Origin: Endozoicomonas sp965196975
GTDB lineage: Bacteria > Pseudomonadota > Gammaproteobacteria > Pseudomonadales > Endozoicomonadaceae
Direction: 5' to 3'
DNA: 64,000 bases
NCBI RefSeq assembly: GCF_965196975.1
Contig: NZ_OZ239981.1
Location: 4,278,001-4,342,000, forward strand
Shown here: positions 45,528 to 54,784 of the stretch, one piece after another
How the letters are laid out: the number at the start of each line of letters is the position of its first letter
Numbering within the stretch: position 1 is the first letter of the stretch
Made by a program: the position numbers and the translations under genes
The notes under the pieces: model-generated
The model's database searches: none
What the model saw: the letters and a program-made list of their open reading frames with translations, nothing else
What the model was told of the DNA's origin: nothing

Positions 45528-46694
45528 ATGAACGTTTTAAAAATGACCGACCTGGATCTGGCTGGCAAACGCGTACTGATCCGCGAAGACCTTAATGTTC
45601 CAGTAAAAGACGGCAAAGTCACCAGTGATGCTCGTATCCTGGCTTCCCTGCCAACCATCAAACAGGCTCTGGAAGCCGGTGCTCATGTTATGGTGACCTC
45701 TCACCTGGGTCGCCCTACTGAAGGTGAGTATGAAGAGCAGTTCTCCCTGAAGCCAGTTGCTGACTACATTGGCAACCTGCTGGGCAAGGAAGTTCGCCTG
45801 GTTAAAGATTGGGTCGATGGCGGTTTTGACGTGGCAGCTGGTGAGTTGGTTATCCTGGAAAACTGCCGTTTCAACCCTGGCGAAAAGAAAGATGATGAAA
45901 CCCTGTCCCGCAAAATGGCAGCCCTTTGCGATATCTATGTGATGGACGCATTTGGTACTGCGCATCGTGCCCAGGCATCTACCCATGGTGTTGGCAAGTT
46001 TGCTGCTATTGCCTGTGCTGGCCCTCTGCTGGCAGCGGAGCTGGAAGCACTTGGCAAAGCCATGGATAAACCTGAGCGTCCGATGACCGCTATCGTTGGT
46101 GGTTCCAAAGTTTCTACAAAGCTGACCGTTCTTGAATCCCTGTCTGGTATTTGTGACCAGCTGATCGTTGGTGGTGGTATCGCAAACACTTTCCTGGCGG
46201 CCGCTGGCAAAAATGTTGGTAAGTCTCTCTACGAAGCAGACTTGATCCCTCAGGCCAAAACCCTGATGGAAAAGTGTGACATCCCGATGCCAGTCGATGT
46301 GGTCTGTGGCAAGAAGTTTGACGAGAATGAACCAGCCATCATCAAGTCGGTAGATGAAGTTGAAGATGATGACATGATCTTTGATGTTGGCCCTGAAACC
46401 CAGAAGCTGTTTGCAGATGTTCTGACTGCAGCCAAAACCATTCTGTGGAATGGCCCTGTCGGCGTTTTCGAGTTCGACCAGTTCGGTGAAGGTACACGTT
46501 CACTGTCCATGGCTATTGCTAACTCTGATGCATTCTCTATTGCCGGCGGCGGCGATACTCTGGCGGCCATTGACAAGTACGGCATCAAAGAAAAAGTATC
46601 TTACATCTCTACCGGTGGCGGTGCCTTCCTTGAGTTTGTCGAGGGTAAAGTGCTCCCAGCAGTAGCGATGCTCGAAGAAGCAGCCAAGCGCTAA
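45528..46694 (+). CDS. pgk: Phosphoglycerate kinase
   Basis: Pgk makes ATP from 1,3-bisphosphoglycerate in glycolysis and runs backwards in gluconeogenesis. 388 residues, normal for the family. Seen: the signature RVLIREDLNVPVKDG, SHLGRPTEG, the substrate-binding NCRFNPGEKK, and the nucleotide-binding NGPVGVFEFDQFGEGT and GGGDTLAAIDKYG. The promoter seems to lie in the 600-base region upstream, so pgk no longer depends on epd read-through. The frequent downstream partner fba is absent. Confidence 0.98.
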   Translation: MNVLKMTDLDLAGKRVLIREDLNVPVKDGKVTSDARILASLPTIKQALEAGAHVMVTSHLGRPTEGEYEEQFSLKPVADYIGNLLGKEVRLVKDWVDGGFDVAAGELVILENCRFNPGEKKDDETLSRKMAALCDIYVMDAFGTAHRAQASTHGVGKFAAIACAGPLLAAELEALGKAMDKPERPMTAIVGGSKVSTKLTVLESLSGICDQLIVGGGIANTFLAAAGKNVGKSLYEADLIPQAKTLMEKCDIPMPVDVVCGKKFDENEPAIIKSVDEVEDDDMIFDVGPETQKLFADVLTAAKTILWNGPVGVFEFDQFGEGTRSLSMAIANSDAFSIAGGGDTLAAIDKYGIKEKVSYISTGGGAFLEFVEGKVLPAVAMLEEAAKR

Positions 46695-46709
46695 ATCCTG
46701 CGTATTTTC

Positions 46710-46756
46710 ATGGGTGACCGGTATCCATTTCTTTATTCCGGCCACCCATCTTTTCT
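46710..46756 (+). terminator. pgk terminator
   Basis: Stem ATGGGTGACCGG paired with CCGGCCACCCAT (one mismatch) with a 16-base loop, followed by CTTTTCT. It starts 15 bases after the stop. Confidence 0.65.
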
Positions 46757-47136
46757 ACTTGCTTACCCGCCAAACTAGTCTTTCCTTACAGGGTGCTGCT
46801 GCTTACAGAGTATTGTCTGTATATTTATGTCCTGTAGAATGCTCCCGTTGAACACCAGTAGATCAATCGATCCTATTCGTGCCAAAATCCTCCATTGTGT
46901 CGACTTCAACCAGTCATATGGCGCATTGTTTATCCACAAAACGCATGGCCTGTACTGTTATATGCTGCTCACGATCAACAGGGAGAATGTTATCCGTACG
47001 ACAGCTCAGCAGCTTGCCAACCAGCCAGTAAGCCTGATTATGAAGCACAAACACCGCAGGAAACGCTTACCCGTGATTTGGTGCTCTTTTCCTCAAAACA
47101 GGTTTTCCCCAGTCAATTTTGCCAAAAGGATTTGTT
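46757..47136. other. Intergenic region before the rfaH-like gene
   Basis: About 380 bases. Short overlapping frames exist but have poor starts and no family resemblance. No ops element was recognised. Confidence 0.35.
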
Positions 47137-47763
47137 ATGTCATCTAGCGAAGCGATTTTGAAACACGGATGGTATCTACTCAAGGCAAAGTACAGAGCCG
47201 AGATCAGAGCGCAGGATAACCTTGAAAGCCAAGGGTTTGAGGCATATTGCCCACTTATTCAGGAGAAGAGCTGCCGAGCTCCGTTGTTTCCGGGCTATCT
47301 CTTTATTCGACTGAGCAAGAAAGATCTTCCCTCATACCACAAAATCCGCTCTACCCGGGGGATTACTCAGGTGGTGCGATTTAACAAAGTCAGCCATAAG
47401 CTCTTTCACGAAGGAAAGTTGCCCAAAAGCGAGTTGGATAAACTGCTCCCCAGCCCAATACCTCATGGCGATCAACTGATCGACCAGATAGAGGCCTTTG
47501 TCTGGAAATATAATGGTTGTATACCTGACGAGAAACCGGTATCCATCCGGTTCAGGGAGGGAGAGTCCGTTTTGTATGACAATCCACTCTTTCGTCACCT
47601 TGAAAGCACCTTTATAAAAGGTGTTAACATGGATCGTGGCATTATTCTTATTCAGTTTATTGAAAGCCTGCGAACCAAGGAAGGAATTGAAGAGCAGGTT
47701 ATTGCCAAAAAACAGATTGAAGTTCCCCTGAAAGACTTACAGAAAGTGCCCGAAGAGAGTTAA
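47137..47763 (+). CDS. rfaH: RfaH-like NusG-family antiterminator
   Basis: 208 residues from ATG 47137 (AAAGGA upstream). The N-terminal NGN domain shows HGWYLLKAKYRAEIRAQDNL and the typical CRAPLFPGYLFIRL. RfaH binds RNA polymerase at ops sites and lets long operons such as LPS, capsule or haemolysin genes be transcribed through. The C-terminal half (about 110-208) is longer than in E. coli RfaH (162 residues total) and carries VSIRFREGESVLYDNPLF, the start of a KOW-like region. The family is clear; the exact paralogue (RfaH versus a NusG-SP relative) is less so. Its stop overlaps the next start by one base. Confidence 0.75.
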   Translation: MSSSEAILKHGWYLLKAKYRAEIRAQDNLESQGFEAYCPLIQEKSCRAPLFPGYLFIRLSKKDLPSYHKIRSTRGITQVVRFNKVSHKLFHEGKLPKSELDKLLPSPIPHGDQLIDQIEAFVWKYNGCIPDEKPVSIRFREGESVLYDNPLFRHLESTFIKGVNMDRGIILIQFIESLRTKEGIEEQVIAKKQIEVPLKDLQKVPEES

Positions 47764-48704
47764 TGGACAGACTCAAGCTCATCACAGGTATGCGTCCTCT
47801 TTCGTATTATCAGGATGTACCTCTTTCTACTGAAAAAGCCTATTTCCGATATTACGAAATTGACCTTGAAGATAGGATATCAGGCGTTCAGCACCGATTA
47901 GGCTACGTAAATAGTCACGGCTATCGTATTTCCTGTCACTTATATACACGCTCTGGCGCTATAGGGTCCGTTTTTCTGTTGCACGGTTATTATGATCATG
48001 TAGGTCTCTTTAAACACATCATTCGCTTCTTTCTTGAGCAGAACTACAATGTTTTGGCGTATGACCTGCCTGGACACGGCTTATCAAGTGGCGCGTCCGC
48101 AACGATTGAAGACTTTGAAATCTACCGGTTAGTTCTGGAAGACCTGATCAACTACTGTGTGCCGATCTTACCTAAACCATGGCTTGCTTATGGGCAAAGT
48201 ACCGGTTGTGCAATCATCACTGAGCTCTTGAATCATCAGGCCAGGCAAAGCATGCCTGTACCTTTTGAACAGGTTATCCTTTCGGCTCCTCTCGTGCGGC
48301 CATGGTTATGGGGAATAAGCCGTATTCAACTTTACCTCATAAGGCCTTTTATCCGTCAAATACCGAGAAAATTTAATGATAACTGTCGGGACGAGGACTT
48401 TCTGAGCAAGGCTCACAATGACCCTCTGGCACCAACTATTTTGCCAACTCAATGGGTGTCAGCACTGGATCGCTGGATTCGTCGAATAGAGTCATCTGAT
48501 GTACAGATACCCGTAAGCCCTCTCATCATTCAAGGTACAAATGATACAACGGTAGACGGAAAGTATAATATTCATGCATTGGACAAACTATACTTCTCTC
48601 CTAAAGTGCTTTGGCTCGATGGAGCTCGCCATCACCTTCCGAATGAACTTGAGGAAACAAGGGATCACTACATGAAATGGTTGGCATCAAATATCGGTCA
48701 GTGA
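47763..48704 (+). CDS. Alpha/beta hydrolase, monoacylglycerol-lipase-like
   Basis: 313 residues. Serine hydrolase fold with FLLHGYYDHVGLF (oxyanion region), the Asp-containing YDLPGHGLSSG, the nucleophile in AYGQSTGC (Ser near residue 145), acid in IIQGTNDTTVD and His in GARHHLPNE. These fit the serine aminopeptidase S33/lysophospholipase group (PldB-like). It may cleave monoacylglycerols or lysophospholipids. The start overlaps the stop of the rfaH-like gene, so both are one operon. The 3' end overlaps the convergent hypothetical gene by 18 bases. Confidence 0.85.
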   Translation: MDRLKLITGMRPLSYYQDVPLSTEKAYFRYYEIDLEDRISGVQHRLGYVNSHGYRISCHLYTRSGAIGSVFLLHGYYDHVGLFKHIIRFFLEQNYNVLAYDLPGHGLSSGASATIEDFEIYRLVLEDLINYCVPILPKPWLAYGQSTGCAIITELLNHQARQSMPVPFEQVILSAPLVRPWLWGISRIQLYLIRPFIRQIPRKFNDNCRDEDFLSKAHNDPLAPTILPTQWVSALDRWIRRIESSDVQIPVSPLIIQGTNDTTVDGKYNIHALDKLYFSPKVLWLDGARHHLPNELEETRDHYMKWLASNIGQ

Positions 48705-49380
48705 CTCTACTATGCATTTAGTATTCAAACGCCCCACAAATTCGCATGCGCTCCTAAGGCTCTCATGAGGTGAGCCTAATGGTTGATGACCATATAGAAT
48801 CTGATAGAAATATCCTTTCTCTTCAATTGATAGCAACCGTTGAATAGTAAGATCGAGATGTGAAATGGATCTAAGCCATTGTTCCAAAATATCGATAACA
48901 TCTTTCCTACTGCAAAAATCTCTATAAGAAAAAAAAGAGCAATTACCTATTTTGATTTCATAATAAGAGTCACGAGTAATGAGATCAAAACGCTTTGCTA
49001 AAGCAGGACTTCTGGCCAGCTTACATTCCCGACCAAGCAATACGAGATCTCTTAATGACTCCCTTTTAGTTTTAGGGACGTCTGAGTCATAGATCTTTTC
49101 ATCAAACATTATTTTACAGAGACCAGAAGAAAGAAGATTGAAAGTAATTCTATGCTGATCTTGTATAGGTACAAAACTTATAAATTTCTGCAACTCACAC
49201 AAACTGGCAACTGTACCAGCCAAAGCCTTTCTATTAGCCTGCTTTCTTCCATCTTCTTTATTAGAAAAGCTATTCTCTTGCAAACCGGATGAGTGCACAG
49301 CAAATGGATGCATATTTAGGTTAATTGTATACACTGCTTCAAAGGCAGCAGCTTCTCCTTCATGAGAGTCAAGTAATTTT

Positions 49381-50771
49381 GGGTGCTCTCTCTGAATGAT
49401 TGAAACAATAGTGCTCTATTTTCACAGCTACTATGGGAACACCACTCATAATAGTTAACTGTCATGCCCGCTTCTGTTATTTCCAGCTCTACCAAAAGCA
49501 TCGTTTTGCAAATTGAAGTTTCTATAGATTCAGGCAACATGCTGAATCTTGAAGATAGTTTACAGCGTGCACTCAATGAAGCCGGGCAGCTTGGAACAAA
49601 AGAGTTATTGGGGCTATTTGAATCACCCAATAAAGAACCTATCGTCGTTAATCAGCAGAAGTGGAACTACAAAGGAAAGGTTCTTAAGCACTATGAAACC
49701 TTATACGGTCGTATACCTTTGGAGCGCTCCGTATATCAGGGTGTCAGAGGTGGCAGTACTCTGGCAGCACTTGATCTTCGTGCCGGTATTATTGGTTCAG
49801 CTACCCCCAAATTTGCCAAGTCTATCGCCTGGAAATACAGCCAGATGCCAGCGCCTGCGGTAAAAGAAGATTTTGAGACCAACCATCAAAGGACGCTTTC
49901 AAATTCTTATATCAAGCATTTATCGGACAGAGTAGGTGCATTAATTGAAGACCAGCAAGACACTCACTACCACCTTCCTCCACTAAAAGAGCCTGTTGAA
50001 ACAATAGCCATTGGTCTGGATGGAACCTGCATGCTGCTTTGTGAAGAAGGCTGGAGGGAAGCCATGTGTGGGACATTGAGCCTATATTCTGCAGATGGAG
50101 ACAGGCTCCACACGATATATACAGCCAGTTCGCCAGAGTATGGTAAACAAAGCTTTATGAGCAAGCTCGACGAGGAGATTGCAGATCTAAAACGACTCTA
50201 CCCAAATGCCACATACATCGGGGTAGCTGACGGGGCTAGAGAAAACTGGAGTTATTTGAAACAACATACCTCTGGGCAGATACTCGATTTTTATCATGCA
50301 TCTGAATATTTAGCTGGAGCAGCGGAAGCACTGTTTCCAACCAGTAAGGCGAAGCGACACCAGTGGCTTGAAGACAGGCTACATAGTTTGAAAAACAAGC
50401 GTGGAGCAGCCAAAAAAATCCTTCAGGAAATTGAATCAGCCGAGCTCCCGAAAAAGACAATCGCACTGACAGAGAAGCGCTACAAAGCTGTGAGCTATTT
50501 TACAAACAATCACCAGTTAATGAATTATCATCAGGCGCTTAAACGCCATTGGCCAATAGGTTCAGGAGTTACTGAAGCGGCTTGTAAGACTCTGGTAAAG
50601 CAACGATTATGTGGTTCTGGAATGAGGTGGAAAGCAACAGGAGCGGAAGTGCTTTTGACAACAAGAGCACTGATCCAGAGTAAGGGGCGCTGGGAACAAC
50701 TTTGGTCTGAGTTCATGACTGGAAAGGTTGAAGCTAACCTATGAGTCAGTTATCAAATTGAGAGAGCACCC
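49381..50771 (+). mobile_element. ISKra4-family insertion sequence, copy 3
   Basis: 1391 bp with the same ends; duplication GTAATTTT at 49373-49380 and 50772-50779. It splits a hypothetical gene. Confidence 0.93.
49464..50744 (+). CDS. ISKra4-family transposase (copy 3)
   Basis: Complete 426-residue frame, protein identical to copy 2. Confidence 0.92.
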   Translation: MPASVISSSTKSIVLQIEVSIDSGNMLNLEDSLQRALNEAGQLGTKELLGLFESPNKEPIVVNQQKWNYKGKVLKHYETLYGRIPLERSVYQGVRGGSTLAALDLRAGIIGSATPKFAKSIAWKYSQMPAPAVKEDFETNHQRTLSNSYIKHLSDRVGALIEDQQDTHYHLPPLKEPVETIAIGLDGTCMLLCEEGWREAMCGTLSLYSADGDRLHTIYTASSPEYGKQSFMSKLDEEIADLKRLYPNATYIGVADGARENWSYLKQHTSGQILDFYHASEYLAGAAEALFPTSKAKRHQWLEDRLHSLKNKRGAAKKILQEIESAELPKKTIALTEKRYKAVSYFTNNHQLMNYHQALKRHWPIGSGVTEAACKTLVKQRLCGSGMRWKATGAEVLLTTRALIQSKGRWEQLWSEFMTGKVEANL

Positions 50772-51228
50772 GTAATTTTTCCTGTTTTTCAATACTTATA
50801 CAACACTGCATTTCAGGAGAAAAAGCACTCATCACGATTTTTAAGTGAGAATCATAATTTTCAGGAAGAATAAATATAGGCGGGAGTAGCTTAACGGTGT
50901 AATCTCTAGTTCCCGTTGTAAGAATAAGGGTGTTTTCCTCTTTCTCTAGCTCTCTTACAGAGTAAGTACAAATAGAGCGATTAGGATATTCACTTTTCTC
51001 ATTACGAAGCAAATATTCCTGCGCTTCAACCTGTGTAACAGCGTACCCACCAATCAATCCAATAAAACCAGCTCTGAGACTTTTCACCAGCCTGACAATT
51101 AAATGAAAAAAGTCTGCTATGACACTTTTAGCAATACTAAAATCGGTATGCTTATCAGCCTCCTCCCTCCAAACATGATTAAATGCATCAATTGGTCCAA
51201 GGCTCAGGCTTGCCATATTCAACCCCAT

Positions 51229-51854
51229 ACATAAAAATATTTTCTTAACTAGCAGGCCCTGCTCGCGAAGTCAGCTGTATCAAATAAATATGCTTTTTGA
51301 TTCTTCGATCATACTTTATATAAAAAGTTCCAACACTAAGTATCTGGAAAAACTATTGGAGCATTGCCTTCTCATCTTAATGAAAACTGGAAGTAAGCGC
51401 TATTGGGTTTCTTTTTCAATATTTATATTATTCTCAATGTACCGACAGGTCTTTGAAAATTTTGCGGGTGTATACAGTCATCAAAACTAAATGCATAATT
51501 AGCAGAGCTATTATTATTAATCGCAATGAGCACCTGCTGACCGATAGGTACTGTACTTACGGACTTTGTAGCCCACAGCGGCCTACCTATTAAACAACCG
51601 TTGCTTTTTTTCAGATTAATAGAAACAATCCAATCAATGTTGTAGCGTTTTTCCCACCTCCTAGATGTACCCACTGATCAATCACTCTCTGGATTTTCTT
51701 CTCCTCCTTTAATGATAATATTTGGAAAAATAACAGGTAAACAGGGAATAATCTTTCAATAGACATTACTGTGACATTGTCATATTTAAGAGAAATACTC
51801 ATCACGCCCCTCACTTTTTTGATTTTTTTTATCTACCTATTCAGGCTACGCTTG
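51229..51854. other. Gene-poor region with possible decayed minus-strand gene
   Basis: Two overlapping minus-strand frames (51611-51814 and 51423-51674) could be one frameshifted gene: the first has LFPVYLLFFQILSLKEEKKI, the second LKKSNGCLIGRPLWATKSVS. Support is weak and I do not recognise either. Confidence 0.25.
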
Positions 51855-51900
51855 GTACTTATTATTTTGTAAAGCATTTGATTTACAAAATAATAAGTAC
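51855..51900. promoter_or_regulatory. 46-bp palindrome, operator candidate for regulator-nfo operon
   Basis: Perfect 19-bp arms (GTACTTATTATTTTGTAAA and its complement) around the 8-base spacer GCATTTGA, ending 18 bases before the regulator's ATG. Such a long AT-rich palindrome near the promoter suggests binding of one or two dimers, most simply the regulator encoded next to it. Confidence 0.7.
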
Positions 51901-51918
51901 TCCATATAATTCTGGGGC

Positions 51919-52560
51919 ATGAAAGATAAGAAAACGCTGGATCAGATCCTCCACCTCCTGAAAACAGAAGGATCTCTGACAGCTGGCGACCTGGGAAAAC
52001 TACTTAATATTACGAGCATGGGAGCTCGAGGCCACCTGGAAAAACTGATGGATAAAGCAATGGTGGGTACCAGGACCATTCGCATCGGAGTTGGCCGCCC
52101 AAGAAAAACCTGGCACCTTACTCAGAAAGCTCATTCTCAATTTCCAGATTGTCATGATCAGTTAACACTCGACATGATCATTTCGATAAAAGAAGTATTT
52201 GGTGGCCCGGCTCTTAGTCAACTGATTGAACATCGAAGTCAAAGCTCAGAGCACATCTATCAAAAAGAACTCATAGATCAACCTACACTGGAATCTAAAA
52301 TAGCTGCACTTGTCAGGATAAGAACCAGTGAAGGCTATATGGCTTCTTACATAAAAGAGGGCGATGTTTTTTTATTTATTGAAAACCACTGCCCAATTTG
52401 CGCTGCAGCACAGGCCTGCCAGAATTTCTGCCACTCTGAGCTACGGGTATTCAAAAATCTTTTTACGCCAGAGGCAACGGTAAATCGCATTGAGTACATT
52501 TTAGATGGTGCTCGCCGTTGCACGTATCGAATAGAACCTACAGGAAGTCCCAATCAATGA
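51919..52560 (+). CDS. Winged-helix regulator with Cys cluster (COG2345/SufR-like)
   Basis: 213 residues. N-terminal winged helix (about 5-65) with LTAGDLGKLLNITSMGARGHLEKLMDK and the GVGRPRKTWHLT wing, typical of the SufR-like ArsR/DeoR group. The C-terminal part has cysteines at 158, 161, 167, 171 and 201 (HCPICAAAQACQNFCHSEL), in the place where this group binds an Fe-S cluster or metal. It probably senses redox state or Fe-S supply. Its stop overlaps the nfo start (ATGA), so the two are translationally coupled. The palindrome upstream suggests autoregulation. Confidence 0.8.
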   Translation: MKDKKTLDQILHLLKTEGSLTAGDLGKLLNITSMGARGHLEKLMDKAMVGTRTIRIGVGRPRKTWHLTQKAHSQFPDCHDQLTLDMIISIKEVFGGPALSQLIEHRSQSSEHIYQKELIDQPTLESKIAALVRIRTSEGYMASYIKEGDVFLFIENHCPICAAAQACQNFCHSELRVFKNLFTPEATVNRIEYILDGARRCTYRIEPTGSPNQ

Positions 52561-53399
52561 AGTATGTTGGAGCACACGTCAGTGCGGCCGGTGGTGTAGA
52601 AAATGCCCCAGTAAATGCTCATGAAATCGGCGCAACCGCCTTTGCCCTGTTCACAAAAAACCAGAGACAGTGGAGTGCCAAACCACTCTCAATGAAGAGT
52701 ATAGAGTTATTCAGAGAACGCTGTGAGAAATACAACTTCAAACCAGAACAAATCCTTCCACACGACAGCTATCTTATAAATCTTGGTCACCCTGAACAGG
52801 AAGCTCTTGAAAAGTCCCGACTGGCCTTTATTGATGAGATGGAACGGTGTATGCAGCTTGGCCTTGACCGACTTAACTTCCACCCGGGCAGTCACTTAAG
52901 AAAAATTGATGTGTCGGATTGTCTGGGCAGAATTGCCCAGTCCATCAATATGGCTCTTGAGCAAACCCAGGGAGTTATTGCGGTGATAGAGAATACGGCA
53001 GGTCAGGGAAGCAATCTGGGATGGCAATTTGATGAAATCGCTGAAATCATTGATCAGGTTGAAGACAAAAGCCGTGTTGGAGTGTGTCTCGACACCTGTC
53101 ACACCTTTGCTGCAGGTTACGACCTTCGTACTCAGGATGCCTGCCAGAAAACATTTGCTGAATTCGATAAAATCATTGGCTTTAACTACCTGAAAGGCAT
53201 GCACCTTAATGATTCAAAAGGTGTATTGGGCTCACGAAAAGACCGGCACCACAGCCTGGGGCAAGGTGAGATCGGCTGGGAAGTATTCCGCTATATCATG
53301 GCAGATAACCGATTTGATGGTATCCCGATGGTTCTCGAAACCATTGATGAAACATTATGGCCTGATGAAATTACGGCTTTAAAAATGATGACTGCATAA
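52557..53399 (+). CDS. nfo: Endonuclease IV (AP endonuclease)
   Basis: Nfo cuts DNA at abasic sites and removes damaged 3' ends in base-excision repair, using three zinc ions. 280 residues, normal length. Family motifs: YVGAHVSAAGG, LNFHPGSHL, IENTAGQGSNLG, VGVCLDTCHTFAAGYD and the C-terminal HLNDSKGVLGSRKDRHH. The ATG overlaps the stop of the regulator. In E. coli nfo answers to SoxRS; here the linked Cys-rich regulator may play a comparable role. Confidence 0.97.
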   Translation: MKYVGAHVSAAGGVENAPVNAHEIGATAFALFTKNQRQWSAKPLSMKSIELFRERCEKYNFKPEQILPHDSYLINLGHPEQEALEKSRLAFIDEMERCMQLGLDRLNFHPGSHLRKIDVSDCLGRIAQSINMALEQTQGVIAVIENTAGQGSNLGWQFDEIAEIIDQVEDKSRVGVCLDTCHTFAAGYDLRTQDACQKTFAEFDKIIGFNYLKGMHLNDSKGVLGSRKDRHHSLGQGEIGWEVFRYIMADNRFDGIPMVLETIDETLWPDEITALKMMTA

Positions 53400-53412
53400 C
53401 CCGCTAAAACTC

Positions 53413-53437
53413 GACAAAGAGCCAAAAGCTCTTTGTC
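53413..53437 (+). terminator. Hairpin after nfo, probable terminator
   Basis: Perfect 10-bp stem GACAAAGAGC/GCTCTTTGTC with a 5-base loop 13 bases after the stop. No strong T-tract follows. Confidence 0.55.
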
Positions 53438-53711
53438 ATCCCCCCTCTACGAGTATCCTCGCCCATGATTTAGAATATTAAAAAAATAAACTATTGCAAA
53501 AATAAGTATTTTATTTCAAACAGTTATCAAAAACTAAACAGCTAAAGCCTACACCAAAAAACCTCTTGTTACCCATATTGACACCTCTGTCAGTGAAACT
53601 AACTCACTCGTACTGGAAATAATCCAAAAAACAATTAAATTAAACGTATGTTTGAAACGTACGTTATTTTCATAATACAATCAATAATTAAACATAAGGG
53701 GTAATTTCAAG
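53438..53711. other. AT-rich intergenic region before the monooxygenase gene
   Basis: No gene seen. The AT-rich stretch presumably holds the promoter of the repeat-monooxygenase gene; AAGGGG lies about 10 bases before its GTG start. Confidence 0.4.
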
Positions 53712-53804
53712 GTGTTGTCAGGATCTTATTTAACTACAGGAGCCAAAGATTTAACTAAGTGTCCTGATGCAATGACTTTTTCTGAATTGGATGCACGTGG
53801 AAAT

Positions 53805-54344
53805 GAGCTCAATGAAGAGCCAACGCCAAGGACTGGCAACTTAATTAGACATCGTTCAGTGTCCAGAGCATTGGAAGAAGAAAGGAGCAGGCTCAGTGAA
53901 GAGCAATTGCCAGGGAATGGCACTAATCATAATTTTCGCCTGACTTTCCAGTCATTGGATGTAAACAGGAATAGGTTCAGTGAAGAGCAACTGCCAGGGA
54001 ATGGCACTAATCATAATTTTCGTCAGGCTTTTCAGTCATTGGATGTAAACAGGAATAGGCTCAGTGAAGAGCAACTGCCAGGGAATGGCACTAATCATAA
54101 TTTTCGTCAGGCTTTTCAGTCATTGGATGTAAACAGGAATGGGCTCAGTGAAGAGCAACTGCCAGGGAATGGCTCTAATCATAATTTTCGTCAGGCTTTT
54201 CAGTCATTGGATGTAAACAGGAATGGGCTCAGTGAAGAGCAATTGCCAGGGAATGGCACTAATCTTGGTAATCGTCAGGCTTTTCAGATATTGGATGTAA
54301 ATAGGAATATGCTCAGTGAAGAGCAACTGCCAGGGAATGGCACA
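53805..54344 (+). repeat. 84-bp in-frame tandem repeats (28 residues each)
   Basis: Five full units at 53889, 53973, 54057, 54141 and 54225, a partial sixth at 54309-54344 and a diverged unit before them at 53805. Consensus begins RLSEEQLPGNGTNHNFRQAF and continues QSLDVNRN. The DNA is nearly identical between units 2-4, so the expansion is recent. The AF..LDVNRNGLSEEQL part resembles an EF-hand helix and loop, one residue short. Confidence 0.92.
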
Positions 54345-54784
54345 CCTATTAACAAACGATCTCTTAAAGTTGTTTTTGTTGGTATGGGACCCAATGCTCT
54401 ATGGAGTGCATTGCAATTAAAAGCAAAACAGGAAAATACCAACATTGAGATGTTTGAAAAAAGAACAGAATATGCCCGTAATCATACTGTTAATATTGAT
54501 GATAGCTGTTTCGATTCTATCGAGTGCTTCAACAATGATATTTTAAGAGAAGGCCTTAAAACACTCAGAAAGAAAATTCTCAACAGGCGTGGTCAAATCA
54601 GCTGCAAAGATTTCGAAACCGATCTTAAGGCGATTGCTGAAAGAATGGGTATAACGATGCATGCAGGAAAAGGCTATGAAGTAGTTTCTATTAGTGATGG
54701 TGAAGTTGCTTTTAATGCTGGAAAAGTAGCTTTTGATGCTCTCGTCTGTGCAGATGGTGCTCATTCAAAAGGTAGAAAAGCACT

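Larger units (their letters stand above)
48687..51228 (-). pseudogene. Hypothetical gene split by ISKra4 copy 3 (ancestral 380 residues)
   Basis: The N-terminal part (50772-51228, 152 native residues from MGLNMASLSLGP to SIEKQEKL) and the C-terminal part (48687-49380) join in frame when the element and one duplication are removed: EKQEKL-LDSHEGEAAAFEAV-YTINLN. The total is 381 codons. A hydrophobic stretch at about residues 45-65 may be a membrane helix. The rest is soluble and mixed. I do not recognise the family. The C-terminal fragment has a possible GTG start at 49334, but with no clear ribosome site, so both halves are probably dead. Confidence 0.8.

Noticed and set aside
46827..47147. 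106-codon plus-strand frame upstream of the rfaH-like gene
   Set aside because: Cys/His/Arg-rich with no ribosome site, overlaps a competing frame and the real start of the rfaH-like gene.
50772..51228. SH2-like domain in the split hypothetical protein
   Set aside because: The order of helix and strands is suggestive, but the invariant FLVR arginine motif is not present, so no domain call is made.
53889..54344. Regular direct repeats as a possible CRISPR array
   Set aside because: Units are 84 bp without spacers, keep the reading frame and encode a conserved 28-residue motif. They are protein repeats.
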